Assembly (NCBI GenBank): GCA_025558095.1
Contig: JAIVFI010000001.1
Location: 1,440,501 to 1,504,500 of the forward strand
From: Hyaloraphidium curvatum
Taxonomy: Eukaryota > Monoblepharomycota > Hyaloraphidiomycetes > Hyaloraphidiales > Hyaloraphidiaceae
DNA: 64,000 nucleotides
Direction: 5' to 3'
Each line of letters opens with the position of its first letter. The stretch's first letter is position 1. Shown here in pieces: positions 41,919-52,900 of this stretch. A program made the position numbers and the translations under genes. The notes below the pieces were generated by a model. That model was not told the DNA's origin. It was given only the letters and a program-made list of their open reading frames with translations, and made no database searches.

Positions 41919-44249
41919 TCAGTGCCCCAGCAGTGGCGTCCTCTCCCCTACCGCCCCCGACCCCGCCGGCGACACCGCCTCCTCCCCCTCCTCCTCGCCC
42001 TCCGCGGCGGAAGGCAGCATCCAGAACACCACGAACACCAGCAGCCCCAGGGCGGCCGTCGCGCCGCCGACGTAGAGGAGCATCGCCGCGAACCCGGCCG
42101 TCTCGGCGAGGTGCGAGCACAGCACGGGGCCGGCGAGCATGCCGGCGCTGTAGCAGACGTTCCACATCGCGTCTGGATGGATGGGCGGGAAGAGGATGGT
42201 CAGCGGCCGTCCCCGGATCGAGCGCCAGCTGCAAAGGAACCCACACATAGTCCCGTACCCCTCCCCGCCCGCGTGCTCCCTCACGATCCCCGCGATCTCG
42301 GCGTATATCGGCGTCGAGTACGCGCTCTCCGCCGCGCCGAACGCCAGCAGCGGGAGCGCCACCCAGCCCACGGCCGCCGGCGGCGCCACCAACCCGGTCA
42401 GCGGCGCCGACAAACCAAACAGCGCCAGGCCCGCGGCCGAGAGGAACCGCCTCCCCCTCGACGACATGCGGTCGCACACGGGGCCTAGGACCAGCCGCAC
42501 GAGCGAGTTGGGCACCTCGATGGCGATGAAGAGCAGGCCGACGGTGGAGGGGGAGGCGCCGAACCGCCGGGAGAGGTGCACGGGCAGCGTGGGCTCGATG
42601 CCGCTGAAGAGGGTGGCGTCGACGGCGGAGGCGGCAAAGACGACGAGGAGCTCGGGGCGCAGGAGGAGGCGCAGCACCAGGGTGCCGACGCCGGGCTTTT
42701 CTGGCTCCGCCTCGTCGTCCCCTTCCTCGGCATCGTCTTCCTCTCCGGGGGTGCCGCCGCCCTCGTCGGCCGCACCGTCGTCGTCGGCTTCCTGGGTGCG
42801 GGGGTCGATGAAGGTGTCCGAGGTTTCGCCCACGCGCACGACGAGGTCCTTGCGCTTGCGCGATGCCGGGTCGCCGGGTGTTGCCGCGTCGTCCGCATCC
42901 TCGGCAGCAACCTCTCCAGCAAGGATGTCATCGGGTGCCGGTGTGGTGTCCTCGCCTGCTCCCTTGGTCGGCATGCCGGCGAGCACCGCCTTGTCCGCGG
43001 CCGCCTCCTTCTCCGCCTCTTCCTCCTCCGCCGCGCGCACAGCCTCCCTCCTTGCCCCCTCGAGGTCGATCACGATCCAGCACAGCAGATCCGCCACCGC
43101 CAGCCCCGTGCACACGAAGAACGGCATCCCCATGCCCCCGGCCTGGAACAGCACCCCGCCGACCACGGGCCCGAGGAGGAAGCCCGCGGTGTTGAAGACC
43201 AGCACGCGCGAGGTGGCGCCCGTCAGCGCCGAGGGTGGGTACACGTCCGCGAGGCAGGCCACGGCGACGGACCAGATGGAGGCGCCGGCGCAGCCCTGCA
43301 CGGTGCGGGCGAGGAGGAGCAGCGGGTAGGAGAACTGCGCGAAGGTGCCGAACATGAGCGTGGAGAGGGAGAGAAAGAAAAGGCCGACGAGCATGGGGGC
43401 GCGGCGGGTGCGGTACTTGTCCGAGAGGAAGCCGATGAGCGGGGAGAGGATGAGGTAGCCGAGCGAGTAGCTGGCAAAGAGCAGGCCGACCTCGCGCTCG
43501 CCGAGCTTGAGGCGGTCGACGACCAGCTCGGGGAGCACGGGCACGACGACGCCGTACACGAGCATGTCGACAAAGAGGGAGGCGGCGACGGCGGCTTCGA
43601 CAAAGATTAAAGAGCGCGTGAAGGCGGGCGCGGGGTGGCCCAGGAACAGGGAGCACGGATGCCGCGCAGGGTCGAGCTCCTCCTCGTCGGCGCCCTCCTC
43701 ATCGCCACCCTCGCCTTCTTCGCCTCCCTCGGCAGGTTCCGCGGCGACGTGGCGGCCCTCTTCAATATCTCGTTTCCGCCGTTCTTTGGCAGCGGCCGCG
43801 GCAGCCCGTGCGAGCCTCTGTGCCTCCGATCGCTTCCGCTGCTCATCCAGGACGGCCCGGGACAGAGCAGACTGCCGGCTCCCGGCGCCCAAAAGTCCCT
43901 GCCGCTCGGCATCGGGCGCCCCGAGGCTTTGGGAGCGCTGCGCCCTCGGCCGCCTTCCCAGGCTCCCATGGAACCCCCGATTGTCCCCCTTGTGTCTCTT
44001 TTCCCCCGGCAGAAACGAGTCCGCCGACGATGCACGCGCGGGAAACGCGCGTCGGGGGGCTCCGGAGGGCTGCGCCGGGGGGAGACGGGCGGGGGCGCGC
44101 CCGCGGGAGCCCAGCGAGGACGGGCCCGGCAGCGAGCGCGACGCGCCGTCCGTCGCCTGCCGCGCGATCCGCCGCGGTTCCGAAGCCACGGCAATTTCCG
44201 ATGCGGTGCTTGGAGGGGGGAATGAGGAGCTGCTGGGCAGTGAGGACAT
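41919..44249 (-). CDS. Major facilitator superfamily transporter (vesicular amine-transporter-like), about 752 aa
   Basis: Complement exons are 42245-44249 and 41919-42172, with a 72-nt intron (GTGGGT...CAG) restoring YAMWNVCYSAGMLAGP, a conserved late helix. Twelve helices are visible, with the MFS loop GFLSDKYRTRR between helices 2 and 3, and DRMSSRGRR in the second half, as in DHA1-type multidrug or VMAT-like H+ antiporters. The central cytosolic loop is very long and Asp/Glu-rich (about 42700-42950). The N-terminal 190 residues are low-complexity and may include an unrecognised intron, so the start is uncertain. It ends ERTPLLGH, resembling a dileucine vacuolar sorting motif. Confidence 0.85.
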   Translation of the reverse strand: MSSLPSSSSFPPPSTASEIAVASEPRRIARQATDGASRSLPGPSSLGSRGRAPARLPPAQPSGAPRRAFPARASSADSFLPGEKRHKGDNRGFHGSLGRRPRAQRSQSLGAPDAERQGLLGAGSRQSALSRAVLDEQRKRSEAQRLARAAAAAAKERRKRDIEEGRHVAAEPAEGGEEGEGGDEEGADEEELDPARHPCSLFLGHPAPAFTRSLIFVEAAVAASLFVDMLVYGVVVPVLPELVVDRLKLGEREVGLLFASYSLGYLILSPLIGFLSDKYRTRRAPMLVGLFFLSLSTLMFGTFAQFSYPLLLLARTVQGCAGASIWSVAVACLADVYPPSALTGATSRVLVFNTAGFLLGPVVGGVLFQAGGMGMPFFVCTGLAVADLLCWIVIDLEGARREAVRAAEEEEAEKEAAADKAVLAGMPTKGAGEDTTPAPDDILAGEVAAEDADDAATPGDPASRKRKDLVVRVGETSDTFIDPRTQEADDDGAADEGGGTPGEEDDAEEGDDEAEPEKPGVGTLVLRLLLRPELLVVFAASAVDATLFSGIEPTLPVHLSRRFGASPSTVGLLFIAIEVPNSLVRLVLGPVCDRMSSRGRRFLSAAGLALFGLSAPLTGLVAPPAAVGWVALPLLAFGAAESAYSTPIYAEIAGIVREHAGGEGYGTMCGFLCSWRSIRGRPLTILFPPIHPDAMWNVCYSAGMLAGPVLCSHLAETAGFAAMLLYVGGATAALGLLVFVVFWMLPSAAEGEEEGEEAVSPAGSGAVGERTPLLGH

Positions 44250-44397
44250 CCCGGTGTTCACACTTCAATGCGTCGGGCGGGATCGTCACTGCGCTACTTC
44301 TTGGCAGCTCTTCAGCTCGTGATGTCTATCTTCAAGTCAGCCAAAATGGCAAATCTAGTAGTGATGGCATTCTAGGCATAATGATGCCGTCGTAGGT

Positions 44398-46164
44398 CTA
44401 GAGCTTGCCGGGGACGGCCTCTCCGGTCTCGAACCCGTCGTCGCCGTTCTTGGACTCCACAGCCGTCTCGCCCGTGCCCCATCCAATCTGCAGCAAAGCA
44501 AACGATCAGCAAATGAACGCACCATCTCGCAATCAAGACGCAACCCACCGGCCGCCCCCCGTACTTCTTGCTGGCGTCCACAAACAGCGACTCCGAGTCG
44601 ACGATCGGCACCAACCGCTCGTCGATGAAGCCCGCCCGGTCCGGCGCCGCCGCCTCGCCCGACGGGATGTCGTACACCCTCCCGCCAAACACCGTCTTGC
44701 GCCCGCCGCCCTCGACCCGCTTGACGAAGCACCGGAACATCTTGACCCCCCGCGAGGCGTCGTCCGTCCGCGCCTCGGCGGCAAAGTCCAGCCGCAGCGT
44801 CAGGGTGCGGAAGTTCCACTGGTGCGTCGCCAGCGTGGCCTTCTCCTTCTTCCCCACGCTGGCGAGCAGCAGCGTGTTGATCAGCATCCCGTAGGTCGAG
44901 TCGATGAAGGCGCCGATCGCGCCGTGCGATGCCGCGCCGGAGCCCGAGCCGGCGCGGTGGGGGTGGAACCACACCAGGCCACAGATCTCGCCGCCGGGGC
45001 GGAGGTCCCCGACGCCGCCGTCGCCCGGCGCCGCGGGAGCCTGCGGCCGGCCGAGGAAGTAGATCCCGTACACGCGCCGCCCTTCGGGGAACTCCTCCCG
45101 GAAGTAGCGCTCCGACCGGTTCGAGCGCTCCGGGAGGCGCAGGGCCTGGTAGGTCCCGCGGATCAGGGGCGCGAGCAGGGAGAGGTGCGCGCGGGGCATG
45201 TAGTTGAGCTCGGGCTGGCGCGAAGCGAGGGAGGCAAAGGCGCGGTCCTCCAGAGGGGGAAGCGAAGCGGGGATCGCGGGGAGGGCGAGCGAGGAAAAGG
45301 GGATGCGGATGGTGGTCTTGCCCTCGACGGCGAACTTTTCGCTCGCGCCCGTGGGGTCCGTGCGCTGGTTGATCCGCGACGAGATGGTCAGGATGGTGGC
45401 ATCGCCCGAGTGCTCGACCTGCGTGATGGCCGCGCGCCAGCTCGAGACGGTGCCAAGGGGCACTCCGTCCTTGTACACGTTCTCGTGCGAGGCCGAGGAG
45501 AGGTACGGCAGCTTGCCGCGGTTGCGGCCGCCCGAGGTCAGCCAGTGGCCGGCCAACATCGTCGCCACTGCGTCGAGGAAGGTGTATGTGCTCCCGCCGC
45601 TGGTTGGGATCGCTGGATCAGCGCCCATCGCACACAATTTCGGCCGATAAGTGCTCACTGGCAGTTGTCCATGGGCCCCTGGCACATCCGCGTCGGGTAG
45701 AAGAGGCCGACAAACTGGTCCCGCGCGGGGGCGCCGGCGGCGTCCACAGGCACGAACCACAGCGCGGCCATCCTCTTGTCGTCGAAAACGTAGCTGATCT
45801 CCCGTTCTCCGGGCACATCGACGAGCGGAGGCAGTCCCAGCGACGCCTCGCGGTGGTGCTCGAAGGTGTAGGCCGAGCGGACCAGCCGGCCCGCCGCCAG
45901 CTCGTCCAGGACGTATTTCAGCGCCGGCGGCGCAGCCTTGAGCGGCCACACGGGGTCGTTGTCGGGGTCCGCCGATTTGTGCCGCGGGGGAGGCGTCGGC
46001 GGGACCATGAAGGCCGAGGCAGAAGGCTGCCCGTACTCGGCGATTTTGGCCAGGACGCCGGCATAGTCCGAGAGCTGCGCCCGGGAGGGCGCGGCAGTCG
46101 AAAAGCCGGCAATTCTGCTCGTTGCCGCCGCGGGAGCGATGTCCTCCGCCGTGGATTTGGCCAT
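44398..46164 (-). CDS. HotDog-fold thioesterase-like protein (three exons, 548 aa)
   Basis: Complement exons are 45659-46164, 44549-45599 and 44398-44487, with introns of 59 and 61 nt. The start chosen is the ATG at 46164 (MAKSTAEDIAP); an ATG at 46239 would add a basic leader. The C-terminal half carries a PaaI/HotDog-type signature (SGAASHGAIGAFIDSTYGML, with the catalytic-position acidic residue Asp). The long N-terminal half (LKYVLDELAAGRLVRSAYTF, FVGLFYPTRMCQGP) resembles another, more degenerate HotDog-like region. Family members hydrolyse acyl-CoAs or related thioesters. A two-domain acyl-CoA thioesterase is the best guess; location and chain-length preference are unknown. Confidence 0.72.
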
Positions 46165-46629
46165 CTTTCGGGGGGTTAAAAGCGAGCCCCGGGCAAACTT
46201 TGTTCCGGTGGCCGGTGAGGGCCACCTCACCTCATGCATCACGCGCAATGGGCGGCGAGGCGGATTCGAGCTTCTAGATCACGAGAACAACAGGTGAAGC
46301 ATGAGGACAGGCGTTTTATATAGCAGAGCTGCCAGAGCTTGAGAAGATCCGTGTTCGGCTAGGTCCCCGGCACCCTTGACAGCTGACTGAGTGATCTTCC
46401 ACCCAATCGCCTGATCCCGTGCAAATCAAAGGCATAGAGACAAAGTGGGCATCCGTGGCAATGCGGTTGTGCATTCAGGATCCCATATTGGTTCGCTTTG
46501 ACACCACCTTCCCGATATCCCAGTATCCCTTTTAGGATCGGGGTCCACGATTGCGGCGCGGCGTCCCTGACCGACTCACCACGGAATCACCCTCTGTTTT
46601 CCACGCCCATCGACCCCAAACCCCACGCA
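46165..46629. other. Divergent promoter region
   Basis: 465 nt between the thioesterase-like and Cys-rich genes; contains a TATAAAA on the minus strand (listed) and no ORF. Confidence 0.5.
46314..46320 (-). promoter_or_regulatory. TATA box of the thioesterase-like gene
   Basis: TATAAAA on the minus strand, 149 nt before the ATG at 46164 and 74 nt before the alternative ATG at 46239. Confidence 0.5.
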
Positions 46630-47722
46630 ATGCCGCGCCACGCGCTGATCTCCTGCCTCGGCCTCCTCCTCGCCCTCGCGGCCCGCGCGTCGGCCGCTCC
46701 CGCCGCCCACGAGCTCGAGGAGCGCGGGTGGACCGACTTTGACGGCACCCAAGTCTGCATACAGTCGTGCAGCGACGGCGGCGCCTACTTCATTGGGATG
46801 ACGAAACCCGCGGTGCCCATCGTCTACTGCGCCGGTTCGCAGGGCGCCTGCGCATGGTCTGTGAAGGCGGCGCTCTTGCCGGCGAGTCCACGCTGACTGC
46901 GCTCTCCTTCCACAGGTACGAAGACCCCTCGTGCACCAAGCCGAAGCCCCTGGCCGTGAGCCCGTACGGCGAGCCGGTGCCATGCCCCCGTAAGTCACTC
47001 TGCTGCACCACCACCACCGTATAATCAACCTGACCGCCGAATCACCTCCTGGCCGACCCAGAATACCCCTCGTCCGGCTGGTGCAAGGCCGCCTGGGACG
47101 TTCTCAGGAACGGTGCCAACCTTCCCAGCTGCGGTGGAGGCGGCGGCGGCGACAACGCAAACTGCCCAACGACGCCCGTGGGATATCCCCACCTGCCCGT
47201 CGACCCTGTGCCATACAGGACGTGCTCCGCCCCTGTGGGAGGTCCGAACTACCCGGGCGGGAACTGGTTCTGCCTCCAGGACGCGTCGGGCATCGATTCG
47301 TGGGTTCCCGTCAAGCGCACAGGGGTTGGTGATCGCATCGCTCCAATTTGTGCCGTGCTGACTCGTCTGCACAGGCCGGGCAGATCGCGTGCATGTCGAC
47401 CAATTCGTGGGACTGTGAGCTCGATGCCTTGGTTGCGCGGGGAGCTGTAGCTCACGCCGTGATGTTTTCGCAGGCATCTGGACCCCTCGCGAGTGTTGCC
47501 TCCGCCTGGCCGCCTCCGGTACCTCGACCAGCCCTTACTTCGAGGCAGGTTCATCGATGGATTGCCTTCCGCAGCGGATGAGCTGACAACGCCGCTCTCT
47601 AGTGTGGTCCACTTCACTTTCAATTGTGGCAGACCTCGGGCTACACGGACCCCTCCCACTGGTGCTACCGCGGATGGCAGCTGGTCAACCCGGGCGTTCC
47701 CGTGCCCAACCTGGGGTGCTGA
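46630..47722 (+). CDS. Secreted Cys-rich protein, multi-exon; 3' structure uncertain
   Basis: Supported exons are 46630-46856, 46916-46989, 47062-47324, 47375-47414 and one starting at 47474. The signal peptide is MPRHALISCLGLLLALAARA. The mature protein is rich in Cys, Trp, Tyr and Pro (VCIQSCSDGGAYF, YPSSGWCKAAWDVL, GGNWFCLQDASGIDSW, CMSTNSWDC, WTPRECCLRL). A last coding stretch at about 47636-47722 (SGYTDPSHWCYRGWQ, ending NLGC-stop) clearly belongs to the protein, but I could not join it to exon 5 with consistent phase. Either another small exon exists or there is a 1-nt error. A fungal-type secreted disulfide-rich protein; function unknown. Confidence 0.62.
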
Positions 47723-48080
47723 GGCCGATCTCCGAGCCCAAGAATCCTTTCGTCGCGCTCGTAGTTCCGTAGTTCCATCGTGTACATATTGCACCTCAGT
47801 CGTAACGCCTGGCAATACATCATGTACGTATTGCAGCTCTGTCGTAACGCCCGTGTCTCGGCTTCTCATGAGCTTGATGAGGATGGAACATCCACGCACG
47901 AGCAAGGAGAAACGGGCTTTACTTCACAGACGAGTAGAAAGGAGAAGTAGGTGGACAGGTGGTTTGGGAGACACCGCTTGCCCGCCTTCGCCACCTCGGC
48001 CGCCAGCGCCAATTGCCAAAAAGGAACCCTTGGCCGCTCGCCCAGTCCGTTTGGCCGACTGCCGCAAACTGCCGCTGAAG
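47723..48080. other. Spacer with tandem imperfect direct repeat
   Basis: 358 nt upstream of the b5-desaturase gene. It holds the direct repeat listed separately and a short GTAGTTCC doublet at 47761-47776; no ORF. Confidence 0.5.
47779..47853 (+). repeat. Two-copy imperfect direct repeat
   Basis: Two copies of about 33 bp (47779-47811 and 47822-47853) share a TGTAC(A/G)TATTGCA...TGTCGTAACGCC-type core, in the presumed promoter of the b5-desaturase gene. Could be regulatory or a replication-slippage product. Confidence 0.5.
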
Positions 48081-49797
48081 ATGCCCGACGGGAGCGAGTC
48101 CGCCGCCCAGCGCTCGTTCGAGCCGCGCCGCACGTTCCCCGCGTGGGACGAGGTGCTCGGCGGCGGCAACCCGGATCTGTACGCTTGGCTCGAAAATCGC
48201 CGGAAGTACAACGCCCGCGGGGGCGGCCTCTATCGCGTTCACGATGGGCTCTACGATTTGACGAACTTCGAGCACCCCGGCGGCAACGATTGGCTCGAGC
48301 TCATGAAGGTGGGGGGCGTGCAGCGTATCGCGACAGGCCGTGATCCGATTGACGCCTCGCATGAAGGGGGCCGACATAACGGAACTCTTCGAGGCGCACC
48401 ACGTCAACATCGAGGCCGCGAGGGCGATCCTGAAGAAGTACTACGTGCGTGACGCGGACTGGCCCCGCGAGTCGCCAATCACCTTCGAGCCCGACGGCTT
48501 CTACTCGGTGCTCCGCGGCCGAGTCTTCGAGGTCGTCAAGAAGCTCGGCAACCGCCCCAAGATGCTCTCAAAGGCCATCACCGACTCGTTCGCGGCGCTG
48601 TACCTCGGACTGTCCCTCGCGGCAGCCTACAGGCGGAGCGTGCCGCTCGCTGCGGCCGCCGGACTCTTCGCCGGGATGCTCGGCATCGCCTCACACAATT
48701 TCATCCATCAACGATCTACCAGGGAGAACTGGAGACGCTTCTACCCAGAGCTGACGGGCGGCTCGCACGTCGTGACGAGGATCCACCACGCTCTGAGCCA
48801 CCACATCTACCCGAACACCTCCCTCGGTCAGTTTTGCTTGTGTTCGAGCTCGCGACCAACCAGCTTTGAACTTCTTTTAACAGACGTGGAGATCCCCATG
48901 TTCACGACCATGTTCCGCATGAACTGGTTGCTCCACGAGCCTCGCTCCAAGAACTCCATGCTCTACGACATCATGCGCTTCTACTTCCGCCTCATCACCA
49001 TGGGTCCCCTCTCGGCGGTCCTCACCCCGCTCAGCTGGATACTCGGCCGACGCATCCCGAAGTTCTTCGAGACCCTCACCTACCTCGTCCTCTCGGCCAT
49101 GATCCTCGCGCGGCGGCGATCGGCGCTCCCCAACTCGCGCACTCTGCGCGGGGCGCTCGAGACCGCGGGGCTGTACCTCGTCACCCGGGCGCTGGCGCCG
49201 TGCTGGACCCTCACGGTCGGGCTGACCGTCGGCCACTACTCGGACGACGTGTGGAGGCAGGGCGAGACGGTGCCCAAGGAGGAGGAGATCCTCGACTTTG
49301 GGCTGCTGCAAATCGAGACCGTCGGCGAGCGGAAGGAGTACCACGCACCCGAGACGGACCTGCATCTGCTGATCGTGCTGATGACGCTGGGCGACCACGG
49401 GATGCACGTGGGTTGTGCGAGCGTTGGGCTTTATCTTTTGCTGACGTCGTTTCCTGCATCTTGTGACACGCTTGCAGCACCTCTTCCCTGCGTGAGTGTT
49501 CTCCCTCTCCCCGCGCCGAACGCTGGCTGATCAATCCACTCCTTTCGCCCCGGATTTTCCAGCCTCGACCACGGCTACCACCGCCACCTCTACCCTGCCC
49601 TCGCCAAGACCTGCAACGAGTTCGGCGTCCGCTTCGAGTTCGTCTCGCAGCTCGAGACCTTCCGCGCCTTCTTCCGGCAGCTGAAGCGGACGGACCCGAT
49701 CGCCGTCACGCGGAGGGTGGGGTACAGGGGGGACAACCAGAAGGGCTGGGTGGACGAGTGGAGCGGGTTCCTAAAGGACCCGAGGATCGTGACCTGA
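48081..49797 (+). CDS. Cytochrome b5-related fatty acid desaturase fusion (five exons, 486 aa)
   Basis: Exons are 48081-48308, 48367-48826, 48884-49407, 49478-49491 (14-nt microexon) and 49563-49797. The N-terminal cytochrome b5 domain has both haem ligands (FEHPGGNDWLELMK-GADIT...FEAHH). The membrane desaturase domain has histidine boxes HNFIH, HHALSHH and, across introns, HGMHHLFPALDH, plus the YPNTSLDVEIPMF segment. The third box has His rather than the Gln of front-end desaturases, so it is closest to cytochrome b5-related proteins of animals and protists, whose reaction is not settled. ER membrane expected. The microexon is needed to complete the third box. Confidence 0.88.
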
Positions 49798-49908
49798 GCG
49801 CGCGGATGAGACGAAGTGGGCGTGTGTTGTTCGACCAAGCACCAGTATATGTCTTCCATGTACGAGGAGCAAATAGTAGTCAAAGTCTGCATAGCATCAT
49901 CAGAATGC

Positions 49909-52900
49909 TCAGCTTGCCGCGCTCCGCCAGAGCGGCGCCACGCGGAACTGCCACCGGTTCCGGTCTAACCGCACGAGCCTGTACGGCCGTTCCTTGGCCC
50001 TCCGCCGCGACACGACGACGTCGAAGATGTCGTCCACCATGGACCTGTTGAGGGTGAAGGTCGAGTGCCGCAGCAGGTGCACGTTCTGGTCCAGGTTGGA
50101 CCCGTCGATGACGTCCATGCCGTGCGACAATATGTGCCGGAAGTAGGCCTCGAGCGAGTCGAAGTGCTGCACGCCCGGGAGCTGCGGATACGTGGCCGCG
50201 AGGGCGGCTCCTGAGGGGGTCGGCCGGTCGCCCCGGTCGCCCTCGAAGCGCATGGTGCCCATGGCCATTGGCGGGGGAGGCAGCACGACGACCTCGTGGT
50301 CGCCCTCGGGCACGGTCTCGGTGTCGCTTCCGCCGGCAGGGCTGGCGCCGGGCACGCTCAGAGATGCGGTAGTCATGCTTCTGCCGTTGGCTCCGGCGCT
50401 CCGATCCGCCTGCGCCTCGACCGACGCCAGCGTTGTTGTCAGCGAAAAGTTCGAAAGGTAAGGCTGCGAGCTCGCCGCGCCGTTGGCGAGCTGTCCGTTG
50501 GCGGCCTCCTCGGTGGGTGTAGCGGTCCCCGAGAGGGACTGGCGGGGGGTCAGGTCCGCGAGGATCTCGGCCGCGACGGCCTTGTCGTCCTTGTTTGCCA
50601 CCTCCTCCATCGGAATCGCCACGGATCCCGGCGGGTTCGCCGGCCTGCCCGCCGTCCCCCCGGGATCCATGCTCCGCCGGCCCAGCGCGTCCTGGCTGGC
50701 CCTCCCGGCACCAATGACCATGTTGGTCATGTTGGTCCCCGCGCGGATGACCTGCCCGGGCACCTCGCCGATTGCCGTCCCGGCGCGCTTGAAGGCATCG
50801 ATCAGGCCCGTGCCGACCTTGCCCGCCGACGCGCCCAGGCGGGCCTTCGAGTCGAAGGATTTGGCGATGCGGAGGGCAACGTCGTACTCGTCCGCGTAGA
50901 TGGTGACGACACGGCAGAACTTGTAGACGTTGACTGGCACGCGGCGTGTCAACGAACCAGGACTGAATGTCGCGAATTCACCCACTGAAATTGCTCTGCC
51001 AGGACTGCAGGTCGATCTCGGCCGCGATAAGGGTAAAAGTTGCGAGCTCCGGCAGCATCCCCTCGGTCCTGGCCGTCGCGGACTGCGGCTGCGACGCCGT
51101 GGGCTGTGGCGTCCTCGACCGCGGCCTCCTCCCAGACGTCCAGTTGGCCGCACGGCCCCCCGCGAAGGTCCCCGCGGCCGCGGGTTCCCGAAAGGCGTGC
51201 TGGGACCGCACCACCGGCCTGAACAGCCGTGACAGCGGGCACGGCGAGTCGAGGTACGCGTCGGGATTGTCGGGCTCCGCCAGGCGGGTCAGCACGCGGC
51301 TGCCCAACGAGTGCCCGATGAGGTGGAAGCTTTCGAAGCCGTGAGAGGTGAGCTTGGTGATCATCTCCACGAGGGCGTCCCGGACTTCGTCCTTCTGGGA
51401 GTTGCGGCGCGCGTTGAAGAAAGAAATGATGCTGGAGCCACCGGGCCAGGCAAAGACAAAGGGGCGGATGGTCGGAGGGAATTCGCCGAGGGTCAGGACC
51501 TGGCCGAGCATCTGCACGGCGTACTGGAGCGGGAACCGTAAGACGGATAGCGCAAAGCAATTCGCGGAAGCCCACCTTGGGAGATGTGTTGTAGCCGTGA
51601 ACAAAAATGATGCACTCGGTGGGTTGTTGCTGAGCAGGCGGCCTCGGGACGGGCGAGGACTCTTGAGCAAGCACGGCGCTGTCCCGCTTGCGTTCCGAGT
51701 CGGCAAAGATGAGACGATCGTCATCGCCCGGCGGAGAAATGGTCACGGAAAGGCGTTGCAGGACCTCCTCGCAAGTTGCTGGGTAGGGCACTTGGACGAC
51801 GGCCCCCGAAGCCGGATCTCCGTCGCGCCGCATGACGACCGCTCGCGGCAAGTGCGAGAAGAAAGTGCCGGAGACGGAGCACTCCACCGAAGTGAGAATC
51901 CAGCGCTGATCAGACGGCGGTCGGTCAAACCAAAGCAGGCAGCTTTCGCAACCGGCTTACCAATCCGTCCCGGAACGGGTCGGGCCCGGGAACGACGTAG
52001 CCGGTGTCAAAGTCGGCGACGTGACACCTCGCCACGCCGACCCTGATCGCCCTGCTCGCGCACCCCGTCCTCGACTCCACCGCCAGGTAAGGTGCCGTCG
52101 GTTCCCCGTCGACCCAGAAACCTTCAATCGACTCGCCACCCATATCGCTCGACTCCCAGGTGCCCCAGCCGTGCGGCCTGCCCCTTGCCGCCTCCCTCCC
52201 CGGCGCCCGCTCGTCCCAGATGTAACGGAAGTTGTTCTTGCGGTACCGCAGCTTGAGCGCCGTGCCGGGCTCGATGACCCGGAAGCGGTACCACCCCGAA
52301 GTGGCCTGGTGCGTGTTGAGGGCGCCGAAGAAGGCGGCGACGACCGAGTTGGAGCGCCGGAGGGTGCCGCCAAGCGCCGTGCGGCGCCGGCGGAGGGTGT
52401 TGAAGCTGCCTCCAGGGACCGCGTCCTTGTCTTCGGCGCCTTGCAGCTGGGAAACATCGAAGCGGCGCACCTTCCAGTCGGCCACCGGCCAACGGCCGAA
52501 CGTCTTGCCGAGCACCGATTCGGGCTGCAATGAATGATGGTTAGAAGAATCGACGTGATGTGCGGGCCGTGTCAACCCACGTCGAAAGCGGCAAAAAGCA
52601 ACAAAGGGAAGAAGGCGAACCAATAGATGAACCAGCCGACGAAAGCGAGCATGGCCAGGGCGCACGCCCCGCCGACCACGCCAAACACGATCTGGATCGT
52701 GAGGTTCGTCCGCAGTAGCTCGATGAACGGGGCCTCGGTCTTGTTGACCGCGTACTCGACGGCGATCACGGTTTGGCCCGCGGCCAGCAGGCAGATCCAG
52801 GCGAAACGGGCGCCGAGCGGGAGCGACATGACGTAGCGCGGGGAATAGATGAAGACGAGGATGGCGGCGATGAGGAAGGGCCAGGCGTCACGGTAAGTGG

